Source: Pseudomonadota bacterium (GTDB lineage Bacteria > Pseudomonadota > Gammaproteobacteria > Burkholderiales > Casimicrobiaceae). From it: a DNA stretch of 55,388 nt. The notes below the pieces were generated by a model. It saw nothing but the letters and a program-made list of their open reading frames with translations. It had not been told where the DNA came from and did no database searches. Below are positions 11,100-19,987 of this stretch, in pieces. Position 1 is the stretch's first letter. Each line of letters begins with the position of its first letter. The stretch lies in assembly GCA_018241765.1 (NCBI GenBank), contig JAFEDD010000027.1:37592-92979 (forward strand). Direction: 5' to 3'. The translations under genes and the position numbers were made by a program.

Positions 11100-12680
11100 C
11101 TATTTGACCGTGATCCACTGATACTCGAGGTAGTTGTCGGCGCGGTGCACGACGTTCACGTTGCTGCGGGCGGCCCACGGGATGACCTGGCGATGCAGCG
11201 GGATGTGGTTCACGGCGTCGTTGTGCGCGAGCAACGCTTCCTTGATCAGCGCTTCGCGCTTCTTCGGGTCGACTTCCTTGCTCTGCGCGGCGGCGGCGGC
11301 ATCGAGCTTGTCGTTCTTGTAGTTGCCGTAGTTGTAGTCGCCAATGCCGCCCGGCGCGCGGTTGCGCAGCACCGGCGTCAGCGTGGTTTCCGCATCGGTG
11401 ATGGCGCCGCCCCAGCCGAGCATGTAGAGCGAGACGTCGAGCTTGTCGAGGCGCGGGAAGTAGACGGCGCGCGGCTGCGCATCGAGCTTCACCTTGATGC
11501 CGATCTTCGCCCACATCGCGGCGAGCGCCTGGCAGATCTTCTCGTCATTGATGTAGCGGTTGTTCGGGCAGTGCATGGTGACGTCGAAGCCATCCTTGTA
11601 GCCGGCCTCGGTCATCAGCTTCTGCGCGGCGGCGACGTCGTACGGGCGGCGCTTCTCGATGGCGGCATCGTTGTAGGCACCAAGCGGCGAGGGGGTGATG
11701 CCGCCGGTCGGGTAGGCCTGGCCGCGCATGAGCTTCGACTTGATCGCCTCGATGTCGACCGCCTGATACATCGCCTGACGAACGCGCTTGTCCTTGAAGG
11801 GGTTCTTGCCCTTCAGGCTGGAGTAGAGCAGTTCATCACGCGCCTGGTCCATGCCGATGAAGATGACGCGGTTTTCGATGCCGTTGATGACCTTGACGCT
11901 GGGCGTTTTCTCCAGGCGATCGAGGTCCTGCGGCGGCGGGTCGAGGATGAAATCCACCTCACCGGAGACGAGGGCGGCGACGCGCGTGGCGTCGTTCTTG
12001 ATGGAGTTGTAGGTGACCGAGGTGACGTTGCCCTCGGGCTTGCCCCACCACTGGTCGTTGCGCTTCCAGATGGTTTTCACGTCGGGCTGGCGGCTGACGA
12101 GTCGATACGGGCCGGTGCCGTTGGCGTTGAGCGAGGTGAACTTCTCTTCCTTGTTCTTGAAGTCGAGCGGCGTTGTCGCGTTGTTTTTCTCGCACCAGAT
12201 CTTGCTCATGATGAAGATCTGGTTGACGTGGTCGAGAAAGATCGGGTTGGGCTCCTTCAGCTTGAACTCGACCGTGTAATCGTCGATCTTCTTCGGCGTG
12301 CCCGACTGGTTGGCGTAGACGCGCAGCTGCGAGGTCGGCGCCTTGGCGCGCTCGATGGAGAAGACGACGTCATCGGCGGTGAACGGTGTGCCGTCATGGA
12401 ACTTCACGCCCCGGCGCAGCTTGAACTGCCAGGTCAGCGGGTCGACCTGCTTCCACTCGGTGGCGAGCCCGGCGCCGAGCTTGAGCTTCTTGTCGCGCAC
12501 GAGCAGGAATTCGTAGACCTGCGAGTTGACCGAGTTGGTCAAGCCTTCGTTCTGCGAATGCGGGTCCATTGTCTGCGGGTCGCCCGAGGCGGCCCAGCGC
12601 AGAGGGTTGGCGCAGACGCTCGTGGCCACGAGTGCGGCGGCGCAGGCGGTCAGGGCGAACAGGTGATTGAGGGTCTTCAT
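11100..12680 (-). CDS. ABC transporter substrate-binding protein, dipeptide/oligopeptide type (SBP family 5)
   Basis: A 526-residue periplasmic solute receptor. The signal peptide ends near residue 24 (SVCA|NPL). The mature start PLRWAASGDPQTMDPHSQNE, the block LTWQFKLRRGVKFHDGTPFT and NGTGPYRL are hallmarks of the DppA/OppA family. The ligand may be a peptide but could be another small molecule. The ATG at 12680 is the only start directly before the signal peptide; the reading frame stays open far upstream, but only as antisense of hrpA. No permease or ATPase gene is adjacent, so its transporter must be encoded elsewhere. A terminator follows at 11058-11080, making it a single-gene unit. Confidence 0.9.
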   Translation of the reverse strand: MKTLNHLFALTACAAALVATSVCANPLRWAASGDPQTMDPHSQNEGLTNSVNSQVYEFLLVRDKKLKLGAGLATEWKQVDPLTWQFKLRRGVKFHDGTPFTADDVVFSIERAKAPTSQLRVYANQSGTPKKIDDYTVEFKLKEPNPIFLDHVNQIFIMSKIWCEKNNATTPLDFKNKEEKFTSLNANGTGPYRLVSRQPDVKTIWKRNDQWWGKPEGNVTSVTYNSIKNDATRVAALVSGEVDFILDPPPQDLDRLEKTPSVKVINGIENRVIFIGMDQARDELLYSSLKGKNPFKDKRVRQAMYQAVDIEAIKSKLMRGQAYPTGGITPSPLGAYNDAAIEKRRPYDVAAAQKLMTEAGYKDGFDVTMHCPNNRYINDEKICQALAAMWAKIGIKVKLDAQPRAVYFPRLDKLDVSLYMLGWGGAITDAETTLTPVLRNRAPGGIGDYNYGNYKNDKLDAAAAAQSKEVDPKKREALIKEALLAHNDAVNHIPLHRQVIPWAARSNVNVVHRADNYLEYQWITVK

Positions 12681-12778
12681 CGAAAGCGGCTCTCGTTGTC
12701 TCGTTGGTAGGCAGTGCGGACGCGGCAAGTCTATCCACGGCGGAGTGATTTGCGTCCATGGATAAACCCTGATGCAAA

Positions 12779-12896
12779 CAACTTCTTTCGAAAAGGCGCA
12801 TCCACGACAGGCTTGCAGCGAAGAATCGCCATAAGTCGACTTTCGGCAATTTCGCGCGCCAAGCCCGTCATGGATGGGCATTTCAGCGCAATGCTG
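12779..12896. repeat. Palindromic intergenic repeat, copy A (diverged)
   Basis: A 118-bp imperfect palindrome centred at 12837.5. The core AAGTCGACTT (12833-12842) is perfect. The inner arms at about 12797-12815 and 12860-12878 pair with three mismatches (for example CAAGCC on the left complement and CAAGCCCGTCATGGATG on the right). Outer arms are decayed but begin at the same 58.5-base distance from the centre as in copies B and C. It lies between the divergent binding-protein and hrpA genes and covers two spurious upstream ATGs of the hrpA frame. Confidence 0.75.
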
Positions 12897-12962
12897 TTGT
12901 GTCGCGACATAGAATTCGCGCCGCGATTGCCCTCCCGTCCGCGTTTTTTTGCCCTGTCTTCC

Positions 12963-15900
12963 GTGCCGTCTTCGATCCCTGACCTCGACCGCAGCGCGCT
13001 GCTGCTTCGCGATTACCGCCGCCTTGCACGCCGTGCGAACGCCGGCGGGCGCGAGCAGCGCGCCGCCGAATGGGCACGCGCGCAGACGCGCTTTCGCGAA
13101 CGTCTGGCCCGGCTGCCCGCCGTTCGCTATGCGCCGGGGCTGCCGGTGTCCGATCGCGCCGATGAGGTCGCGGCGCTGATCCGCGCGCATCAGGTCGTCG
13201 TCGTCACCGGCGAGACGGGCTCCGGCAAGACGACGCAACTGCCCAAGATCGCGCTGGCGGCGGGGCGCGGCCGCCACGGGTTGATCGGCCACACGCAGCC
13301 GCGGCGCATCGCGGCGCGCAGCGTGGCCGAGCGCATCGCGAGCGAACTGGGCGAGGAAGTCGGGCGCTCCGTCGGCTACAAGGTTCGCTTCACCGAGCGC
13401 GGTGACCAGGACGGATTCATCAAGCTGATGACCGATGGCATCCTGCTCGCCGAGACCCAGACCGACCGCCATCTCGAAGCCTACGACACGCTGATCATCG
13501 ATGAGGCGCACGAGCGCTCGCTGAACATCGATCTCCTGCTCGGCTACCTGAAGCAACTGCTGCCGCGTCGGCCCGACCTGAAGGTCATCATCACCTCGGC
13601 CACCATCGACGCGGAGCGCTTCGCGCGGCACTTCGCCACACCGGAGGGTGCCCCGGCGCCGCTGATCGCCATCTCCGGACGCACCTACCCCGTCGAGGTT
13701 CGCTATCGTCCGCCGGCCGCCGAAGAGGACGACGAGGAGCCGATCGAGCAGGCCATCGCCGACGCCATCGACGAACTCTGGCGCAGCGGCCCGGGGGATG
13801 TGCTGGTGTTCCTTCCCGGCGAGCGCGAGATTCGCGAGACGCAGGACATCCTGCGCCGTCGACTGCGGCCAGGCACGGAACTGCTGCCGTTGTTCTCGCG
13901 CCTTGCCGTGGCCGATCAGCAGCGCATCTTCGCCGGCAGCAGCGGGCATCGCGTGGTGCTCTCCACCAACGTCGCCGAGACGTCGCTGACGGTGCCGGGC
14001 ATCCGCTACGTCGTCGACACCGGCCTTGCGCGCTTGAACCGCTACAGCGTCAAGAACAAGGTGCAATTGCTGCAGATCGAGAGGATCTCGCAGGCCAGCG
14101 CCAACCAGCGTGCGGGGCGTTGCGGCCGCGTGGGGCCGGGCATCTGCGTGCGCCTCTATGCCGAGGAAGACTTCGCGCAGCGCGATGCCTTCACCGACCC
14201 GGAGATTCTGCGCTCGTCGCTGGCCGGGGTGATTCTGCGCCTCGCCGCGCTCGGTTTCGGTCGCGTGCAGGACTTTCCGTTCATCGAGCCACCGTCGAGT
14301 CGTGCCATCGCCGATGGCACGGCGTTGTTGCAGGAACTGGGCGCGCTGGCCGACGACGGCGCGCTGACCACCATCGGAGCCGAGCTTGCGCGGCTGCCGC
14401 TCGATCCGCGCATCGGGCGCATGCTGATCGAAGCGAAGCGTCTCGGCGTGCTGGCCGAGGTGCTGGTCATCGCGGCGGCGCTCTCGGTGCCCGACCCGCG
14501 CGAGCGGCCGTTCGAAGCGCGCGACGCGGCCGACCGTGCGCACCAATGGTTCAAGGATGCCAAGAGCGATTTTCTGTCGCTGCTGAACATCTGGAAGTTC
14601 TTCCTCGAACTGCGCGAGGAGGGGGGCCACAAGCAACAAGTCCGCGCCTGTCGCGAAAAATTCCTGAACTGGTTGCGGCTGCGCGAATGGCGCGATCTGC
14701 ACGGACAACTGGTGCAGACGCTGCGCGAACTGCGCTGGAACGTCGATGGCGAACTCGCCCGCGAGGCACCCTTCGAGGCGCTGCATCGCGCGCTGCTGCC
14801 GGGGCTTCTCGGCAATATCGGCGTCAAGAGCGACGAGGGCGATTTCTATCTCGGCGCCCGCGGCATCAAGTTCCACCCCTTCCCCGGCAGCGGCGTCGAC
14901 CGCAAGGGCCTGAAGTGGCTGGTGGCGGCCGAGCTCGCCGAAACCACGCGCCTCTATGCGCGCACCATCGCCCGCATCGACCCGGCGTGGATCGAGCCGG
15001 CCGCCGGGGACGTGGTGACGCGCACCTGGTTCGAGCCGAAATGGGATCGCGCGAGCGGTCAGGTGATCGCCAGCGAACGGGTATCGCTGTACGGACTGGC
15101 CATCGTGCCGCGCCGTCGCGTCAACTACGGCCGCATCGCGCCGGTCGAGGCGCACTCGATTTTCGCGGTGGCGCTGGCGATGGGCGAGGTCGATACCGGG
15201 GCGCCGTTCTATGCCCACAATCTGCGCCTCGTGAAGGAGGTGCGCTCGCTCGAGGACCGCGCGCGGCGCAACGATGTGCTGGTCTCGGATGAGACGATCG
15301 CCGCCTTCTATGCGGCGCGGGTGCCGACCCATATCGCCGGACGCGCCGAGCTCGAGCAGTGGCTGCGCGGCGAGGACCTCGGCGAGCGAGCGCCGGCCGA
15401 GCGTGCCGAGGTTCGCGCGAGCCGCGATCAGGCGCTTCGCTTTACGCGCGAGCAACTGATGCGGCACGGCGCCGAGGCGATCACCGAGGAGCAATTCCCG
15501 AAGACGCTCCGGCTCGGCGATTTCACGGTGCCGGTCAGCTACCGCTTCGAGCCCGGCCATCCGCTCGACGGTGTCACCGCACGCGTGCCGCTGGCGCTGC
15601 TCAATGCGGTCGAACCGCGCTACGCCAGCTGGCTCGTGCCCGGCCTGTGGCGCGACAAGATCGGCGTCTACCTGAAGGGGTTGCCCAAGGCCGAGCGCGG
15701 GCGCGTGCAGCCCGTCCCCGACACCGTCACCGCGTTCCTCGAACTGGCGACGCCGCGTGAGCAGGCGCTGCCCGACGCGTTGCTGGATTTTCTGCGTGAC
15801 TACCTGAATCTGGCGGTCGCACCGTCGGTGTGGGACCGTCTCGAGGTGCCCGCGCACCTGACACTCAACCTGCGCGTCATCGATGATGAGGGCAACGAAC

Positions 15901-16877
15901 TGGCGATGGGGCGCGATCTCGACGCGTTGCAGCAGGAATTCGGCGCGGTGGCGCGGCTCGCCTTCCAGCGCGTCGACGATGACGACGCTGCGGCCACCTC
16001 GGTCGAACGCACCGGCCTCACCACGTGGGCGATGGGTTCGCTGCCGGCGGTGATCGCGGTGCGCCGTGGCGGCCGCAACGTCAACGCCTATCCGGCCTGC
16101 GTCGATGAAGGCGACAGCGTCGCCGTTCGCCTCTTCGAAACCGCGGCCGAAGCCGAGCGCGCGCATCGGCGTGGCGTCGTGCGGCTGGCTTCGTTCGAAT
16201 TGCGCCAGCAGCTGCGTCAGTGGGAGAAGGGCCCCGGCGGATTCACGACCGCCGCGCTGCAACTGAAAAGCGCGATCGGTACGGCGCAGCTTCTGGCCGA
16301 TTTCAATGCCACGCTCGCCGACCGCGCGATCCTCGGTGAAGATCCGCTGCCTCGCGACGAGGCGCACTTTCGGGAACAGGTCGCTCGCGCCAAACAGCGC
16401 CTGCCGGTCGTCGCCGAGGCGCTTGGCCGGACGCTGGCGCAGGTCGCCGAAGCCTACGCCGCGCTTCAGGCGCTCTTGTTCGGGCCGACGGCGCGCAACA
16501 AGACGATCGTGCCGACGCTTGCAGCATGGCGCGACCGGCTCGTCCACTCCGGATTTCTGGCCGCGACGCCGTGGGCTCAACTGCCCCATCTGCCGCGCTA
16601 CCTTCGCGCGCTCGGCAAGCGATTGGACAAGTTCCAGTCGATGCCCGAACGCGAGCGACGCCACGCGCCGCTGCTGGCGGACTACTGGGCGCAATGGCAG
16701 AGCCGGGTTGCCGCCGACGGGGTGACGGCGAGCGACGCGCTGCTCGCGTTTCGCTGGCAGATCGAGGAGCTGCACGTGTCGCTCTTTGCGCAGGAGCTGA
16801 AGACGCCCTACCCGGTTTCCGGCAAACGGCTCGACCGCCTTTGGGATGAAATCGTGGCATCGATGCCACGGTCCTGA
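12963..16877 (+). CDS. hrpA: ATP-dependent RNA helicase HrpA (DEAH box)
   Basis: A 1304-residue DEAH-box helicase acting on RNA, with a known role of E. coli HrpA in translation quality and ribosome rescue. Walker A is GETGSGKT (83-90). The DEAH box is at 180-183 in IIDEAHERSLNID, motif III is ITSATID, and motif VI is NQRAGRCGRVG. The winged-helix, ratchet and large C-terminal DUF3418-type region follow. The GTG at 12963 gives a length nearly equal to E. coli HrpA (1300) and places RDYRRLARR where E. coli has RDRLRFSRRL. Upstream in-frame ATGs at 12870 and 12891 lie inside repeat copy A and would add a non-homologous extension. No Shine-Dalgarno is evident at any candidate. Confidence 0.95.
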   Translation: MPSSIPDLDRSALLLRDYRRLARRANAGGREQRAAEWARAQTRFRERLARLPAVRYAPGLPVSDRADEVAALIRAHQVVVVTGETGSGKTTQLPKIALAAGRGRHGLIGHTQPRRIAARSVAERIASELGEEVGRSVGYKVRFTERGDQDGFIKLMTDGILLAETQTDRHLEAYDTLIIDEAHERSLNIDLLLGYLKQLLPRRPDLKVIITSATIDAERFARHFATPEGAPAPLIAISGRTYPVEVRYRPPAAEEDDEEPIEQAIADAIDELWRSGPGDVLVFLPGEREIRETQDILRRRLRPGTELLPLFSRLAVADQQRIFAGSSGHRVVLSTNVAETSLTVPGIRYVVDTGLARLNRYSVKNKVQLLQIERISQASANQRAGRCGRVGPGICVRLYAEEDFAQRDAFTDPEILRSSLAGVILRLAALGFGRVQDFPFIEPPSSRAIADGTALLQELGALADDGALTTIGAELARLPLDPRIGRMLIEAKRLGVLAEVLVIAAALSVPDPRERPFEARDAADRAHQWFKDAKSDFLSLLNIWKFFLELREEGGHKQQVRACREKFLNWLRLREWRDLHGQLVQTLRELRWNVDGELAREAPFEALHRALLPGLLGNIGVKSDEGDFYLGARGIKFHPFPGSGVDRKGLKWLVAAELAETTRLYARTIARIDPAWIEPAAGDVVTRTWFEPKWDRASGQVIASERVSLYGLAIVPRRRVNYGRIAPVEAHSIFAVALAMGEVDTGAPFYAHNLRLVKEVRSLEDRARRNDVLVSDETIAAFYAARVPTHIAGRAELEQWLRGEDLGERAPAERAEVRASRDQALRFTREQLMRHGAEAITEEQFPKTLRLGDFTVPVSYRFEPGHPLDGVTARVPLALLNAVEPRYASWLVPGLWRDKIGVYLKGLPKAERGRVQPVPDTVTAFLELATPREQALPDALLDFLRDYLNLAVAPSVWDRLEVPAHLTLNLRVIDDEGNELAMGRDLDALQQEFGAVARLAFQRVDDDDAAATSVERTGLTTWAMGSLPAVIAVRRGGRNVNAYPACVDEGDSVAVRLFETAAEAERAHRRGVVRLASFELRQQLRQWEKGPGGFTTAALQLKSAIGTAQLLADFNATLADRAILGEDPLPRDEAHFREQVARAKQRLPVVAEALGRTLAQVAEAYAALQALLFGPTARNKTIVPTLAAWRDRLVHSGFLAATPWAQLPHLPRYLRALGKRLDKFQSMPERERRHAPLLADYWAQWQSRVAADGVTASDALLAFRWQIEELHVSLFAQELKTPYPVSGKRLDRLWDEIVASMPRS

Positions 16878-16932
16878 ACCGGAAGCGATCGCCGATGACC
16901 TAAATTCGATGCCAATGTGCTAGATTGCCGAA

Positions 16933-16949
16933 GTGACGAAATTCGTCAC
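16933..16949. promoter_or_regulatory. Inverted repeat, possible operator upstream of the DUF1631 gene
   Basis: A perfect 8-bp inverted repeat around one base, GTGACGAA-A-TTCGTCAC, lies in the 183-bp gap between hrpA and the DUF1631 gene. Directly upstream is TAGATT (16921-16926), which could be a minus-10 box; no convincing minus-35 was found. The location suits a repressor site, but no regulator can be named. Confidence 0.4.
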
Positions 16950-17060
16950 CTGACACAGGGGGGGGTTGAGGCCATCGCAGGCCCGCCGACGGTTCCGGGT
17001 CACGGTGACACGTGTTCCACCTTCACCACCCCGACTCTCCCGGATTTTTCGCAAGCGACC

Positions 17061-19295
17061 ATGTCGACCGACGCAGCAACCGCACTCTCTCCGCTTGCCA
17101 TTTTCAATGGCTGCCGGGATCTCATGCTGCATCGAAGCAACCTGCAGCTTGCAGCGGCGCTCGATCGCCTGACCGATCTGCTCATCGACAACGCGACCAA
17201 GGCGTTCGAACCGAAGGTGGTCAGTGCATTGCTCGACGCGCGCTCGACGCTGCTGCGCGTGCGCGCCGACCTGAGCGGAACCTTCGCCGAGGAACTCACG
17301 CAACGCCTCGATGGCCGCAAGTCTTGCGCCATGCCGACGGGCACCGAGTCGCAGACCGCCGAGCTTTCGTTGCAGAGCGACGACGTGCTCGATGAATACG
17401 TCGCCGCGCGCACGCTGGCGCGATCCATCGAAAGCGCTTGCCTGTCGCAGCTCCCGCCTTTTCATCAAAAAATTGCGTTCCTGAAGCGCGCGCCGACGCT
17501 GCGGCTCGAGGAAGACCCGTTTTCGCCGCAATCGATCGTCAGCGCGTTGCTCGAAGCCATGCAACAGGGCACCGAAACGACCGCCGAAATTCGCCTGCAA
17601 TGGTTGCGCGGCCTTGCCAGTCTCGGCGGCCTGGGTTTCAATGACGTCTACATCGACCTCAACCGCTACCTGACCGACGCTGGCATCGCCGTGCAGAAGC
17701 CGCGCAGCGCCACCCGACCCGTGGCGCCGCCGCCGGCCGCCGGCATGCCGTCGTTGCCTCCCGATTCCTGGGAGCAGTTTGGCGCCGACGGTGCTGCGAT
17801 GGCAGCGATGGGGCATGCCGTCGATGGGCTTGCCGGTCACGCCGCGCAGCTCGCGGCGCACGCGCAGGCCGCACCGTTGCAGCAACTCGCCAACAACCTC
17901 GTCTCGCTGGTCGAGCGGCTGCACCATGTCATGCCGCAAATCAGCGGCGGGCCGGCCGCATCCGACCCCTCACTGGCCGCGCTGGTGCGCAATCGCGAAG
18001 CGATGCAGGTCAGCGCGGCGCTCGGCTTCGCGCCCGACGGTGCCTATCGCGCGCCGCTCGCCGCAGGTGTCGATCGCCGGTTGCTCGACAGCCTCACCAC
18101 GATGCAGTTGAGCGTGGCACCGCAGGATGCGAGTTCGCCCGCACAGATGGCAAAGACCGTGCTTCGCGACGTCGTGCCGGGCTACTCCACGGGCGAGATT
18201 TCGGTGCTTGATGCCACGACGACGGAACTCGTGGCCATGCTGTTCGATTTCGTGCTCGCGCGACGCGAATTGCGCGACGAAATCAAGGTGCTGCTCGGGC
18301 GGTTGCAGATTCCGATGCTCAAGGCCGCGATGGTCGATCGTGGCTTTTTCTCGCGCAAGAACCACCCGGCGCGCCAATTGCTCAATCGGTTGGCGGACGC
18401 CGGCATCGGCTGGGCGCCCGAGGATGGCGTCAACGATCCTCTCTACCGCAAAATTCAGGAAGTCGTCGAGCACATCTGCCGTGACTTCGTCGATGATTTG
18501 GGCATCTTCACCGCTTCGCTGGTCGACCTCGAGCAGTACATCGCCGAGCAGGAGGAGAACGCCAAGCCCATCATCGAGGAAGAAACGGCAGAGGCGGAGG
18601 CGGCCGATCGCCACATCGCCGCCGTTCGAGAGGCGAAAGACACGGTCGAATCCCGCGTCAACCAGCATGCGCTGCCGGAGCAGGTCAAGGAATTCATCGA
18701 GGTGGCCTGGCAGCCGCATCTGCAGGACGCCTTGCTCGAGAAGGGCCGCGACAGCGCCGAATACAGCAAGGCCGTCGAGGCGCTCGATGAGTTGATCTGG
18801 AGCGTCACGCCGAAGGAGCAACCCGCCGAGCGCGCGCAACTCAGCCAACGCGTCCCCTCGCTCGTCAAACGGCTGCGCGAGGGCTTGAAGTCGCTGTCCA
18901 ACGAAACGGTCACGCCCTTCTTCGACAAGCTCTTCGAAGTGCACTCGGGCCTGCTGCGCGGGGCGACGCCCGAATACGTCGAACCGGAGGAAATTCCGGA
19001 AGCCAGCAACGACGACGTGTCGTTCGATCCGTTCCGCGAACTGGTCAAACAGATGGAGCGCAACCAGTGGATCGAAATGAGTGACGAAAAAGGGGCGCTG
19101 ACCTACGCCAAGCTCGCCTGGGTGAGCCCGCAGGAGACGACGTATCTCTTCACCACGCGGCATGGTCGCAAGGCGGCGTCGCTGGCGCCGGAAGAACTCG
19201 CCGAGTGGTTCCGCACCGATCGCGCGCGACTGATCGAGGCGGAACCGATCGTCGACCGCGCACTGGTGGGCATGTTTCAGGCCGCGTCGGCGTAG
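17061..19295 (+). CDS. DUF1631 family protein
   Basis: A 744-residue protein of the DUF1631 family, common in Beta- and Gammaproteobacteria and of unsettled function. It is largely helical, with no signal peptide or membrane segment. Recognisable stretches are the N-terminal ALDRLTDLLIDNATKAFEPK, the central FDFVLARRELRDEIKVLLGR and KNHPARQLLNRLADAGIGW, and the C-terminal WIEMSDEKGALTYAKLAWVS followed by TTRHGRKAASLAPEEL. That last part resembles a PilZ-like or sensor-like beta fold, a weak inference. A low-complexity Pro/Ala linker lies near residues 215-235. The ATG at 17061 is the first that does not extend into the upstream regulatory region. The next gene starts six bases after its stop, suggesting co-transcription. 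Confidence 0.85.
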   Translation: MSTDAATALSPLAIFNGCRDLMLHRSNLQLAAALDRLTDLLIDNATKAFEPKVVSALLDARSTLLRVRADLSGTFAEELTQRLDGRKSCAMPTGTESQTAELSLQSDDVLDEYVAARTLARSIESACLSQLPPFHQKIAFLKRAPTLRLEEDPFSPQSIVSALLEAMQQGTETTAEIRLQWLRGLASLGGLGFNDVYIDLNRYLTDAGIAVQKPRSATRPVAPPPAAGMPSLPPDSWEQFGADGAAMAAMGHAVDGLAGHAAQLAAHAQAAPLQQLANNLVSLVERLHHVMPQISGGPAASDPSLAALVRNREAMQVSAALGFAPDGAYRAPLAAGVDRRLLDSLTTMQLSVAPQDASSPAQMAKTVLRDVVPGYSTGEISVLDATTTELVAMLFDFVLARRELRDEIKVLLGRLQIPMLKAAMVDRGFFSRKNHPARQLLNRLADAGIGWAPEDGVNDPLYRKIQEVVEHICRDFVDDLGIFTASLVDLEQYIAEQEENAKPIIEEETAEAEAADRHIAAVREAKDTVESRVNQHALPEQVKEFIEVAWQPHLQDALLEKGRDSAEYSKAVEALDELIWSVTPKEQPAERAQLSQRVPSLVKRLREGLKSLSNETVTPFFDKLFEVHSGLLRGATPEYVEPEEIPEASNDDVSFDPFRELVKQMERNQWIEMSDEKGALTYAKLAWVSPQETTYLFTTRHGRKAASLAPEELAEWFRTDRARLIEAEPIVDRALVGMFQAASA

Positions 19296-19300
19296 CCTCT

Positions 19301-19939
19301 GTGCACTCGCTGGGCGTCATCGTGGTCGGCGACTACGCCGTATCCGTCGGCGCCGATGCCCATGTACCCTTCGTTCGCGCCGCGCTGGCAGCCGCCGGTG
19401 GCGGCTGGCGCATCGCCTGGGCGTGGCTCGTGGCGGCCGATCCGGTCGCCGTCGCCGCCGCGCTGCACGAAGCGCAGACGCGGCCGCACCCCGTCGTGTG
19501 CTTCGGTGGCCTGGGCGATGGCTGCGACGATCACGTCCGCGCTGCGTTGGCGGCGCTCGAACGCGGCCGCGCCGACGTCGGTTTGCCTGCGCGCGCCCTT
19601 GCTGACGCCGGGCAGGGGGCGCTGACGTGGGGCAACGTGACGTGCTTTGCCGGCAGCCCCGAGCGTGCGCACCCGGCCTTCCGGGCATGGTGGCAGACGG
19701 CGCTCACCGACACGCAGAGCGCCGGCAACACGGTGCGCGAGTCGATCCGTTGGTGCCTGCCCGAAAGCGCGTTGCACCGAAAGGCGCGATGCGACGCCGC
19801 GCGTCGGCATTCGGATGTGCGGCAATACCTTGCAACGATGCCCGATGGCACGCCGGCGCTCGTGTTCGTCGCACCCAGTCGCGGCAAGGCGCAGGCCGCG
19901 CGCAAAGCCGTGCAGGCACAGATCACGTCGATGCGTTGA
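19301..19939 (+). CDS. Putative MoaB/CinA-like (molybdopterin-binding fold) protein, divergent
   Basis: A 212-residue protein starting with GTG six bases after the DUF1631 stop. The N-terminus SLGVIVVGDYAVSVGADAHVPFVRAAL resembles the start of betaproteobacterial MoaB/Mog-type proteins (family form GLIIIGDEILSGKRxDKHLP). VVCFGGLGDGCDDHVRAAL sits where the family has the GGxGxxxDD binding loop. The typical Glu after GD and the Ser-Gly of the first loop are replaced (GDYAVSVG), so ligand binding may be altered or lost. The C-terminal third (RRHSDVRQYLATMPDGTPAL) is unassigned. The frame is open further upstream, but only inside the DUF1631 gene. The assignment is tentative. Confidence 0.55.
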   Translation: MHSLGVIVVGDYAVSVGADAHVPFVRAALAAAGGGWRIAWAWLVAADPVAVAAALHEAQTRPHPVVCFGGLGDGCDDHVRAALAALERGRADVGLPARALADAGQGALTWGNVTCFAGSPERAHPAFRAWWQTALTDTQSAGNTVRESIRWCLPESALHRKARCDAARRHSDVRQYLATMPDGTPALVFVAPSRGKAQAARKAVQAQITSMR

Positions 19940-19951
19940 CGAGCCATCGCC

Positions 19952-19970
19952 GCGATGCGCGGCGCATCGC
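19952..19970. terminator. Hairpin between convergent genes, possible terminator
   Basis: An 8-bp GC-rich stem, GCGATGCG and CGCATCGC, with loop CGG, in the 48-bp gap between the MoaB-like gene (plus) and pyrD (minus). No U-tract follows on either strand, so intrinsic termination is uncertain. Confidence 0.35.
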
Positions 19971-19987
19971 TGGAGGTTACTGCGCGC

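Noticed and set aside
12732-12764. Inverted repeat TATCCACGG / CCATGGATA upstream of the binding-protein gene, considered as an operator.
   Set aside because: One mismatch and a 15-base spacer; it adjoins repeat copy A and may be a decayed fragment of the same kind of element, so no separate call was made.
12681-16775. A very long open frame on the minus strand, continuous with the binding-protein gene (over 1300 extra codons).
   Set aside because: It is antisense to hrpA, Arg/Ala/His-rich without motifs, and arises from the codon bias of GC-rich DNA. The real gene begins at its signal peptide (12680).
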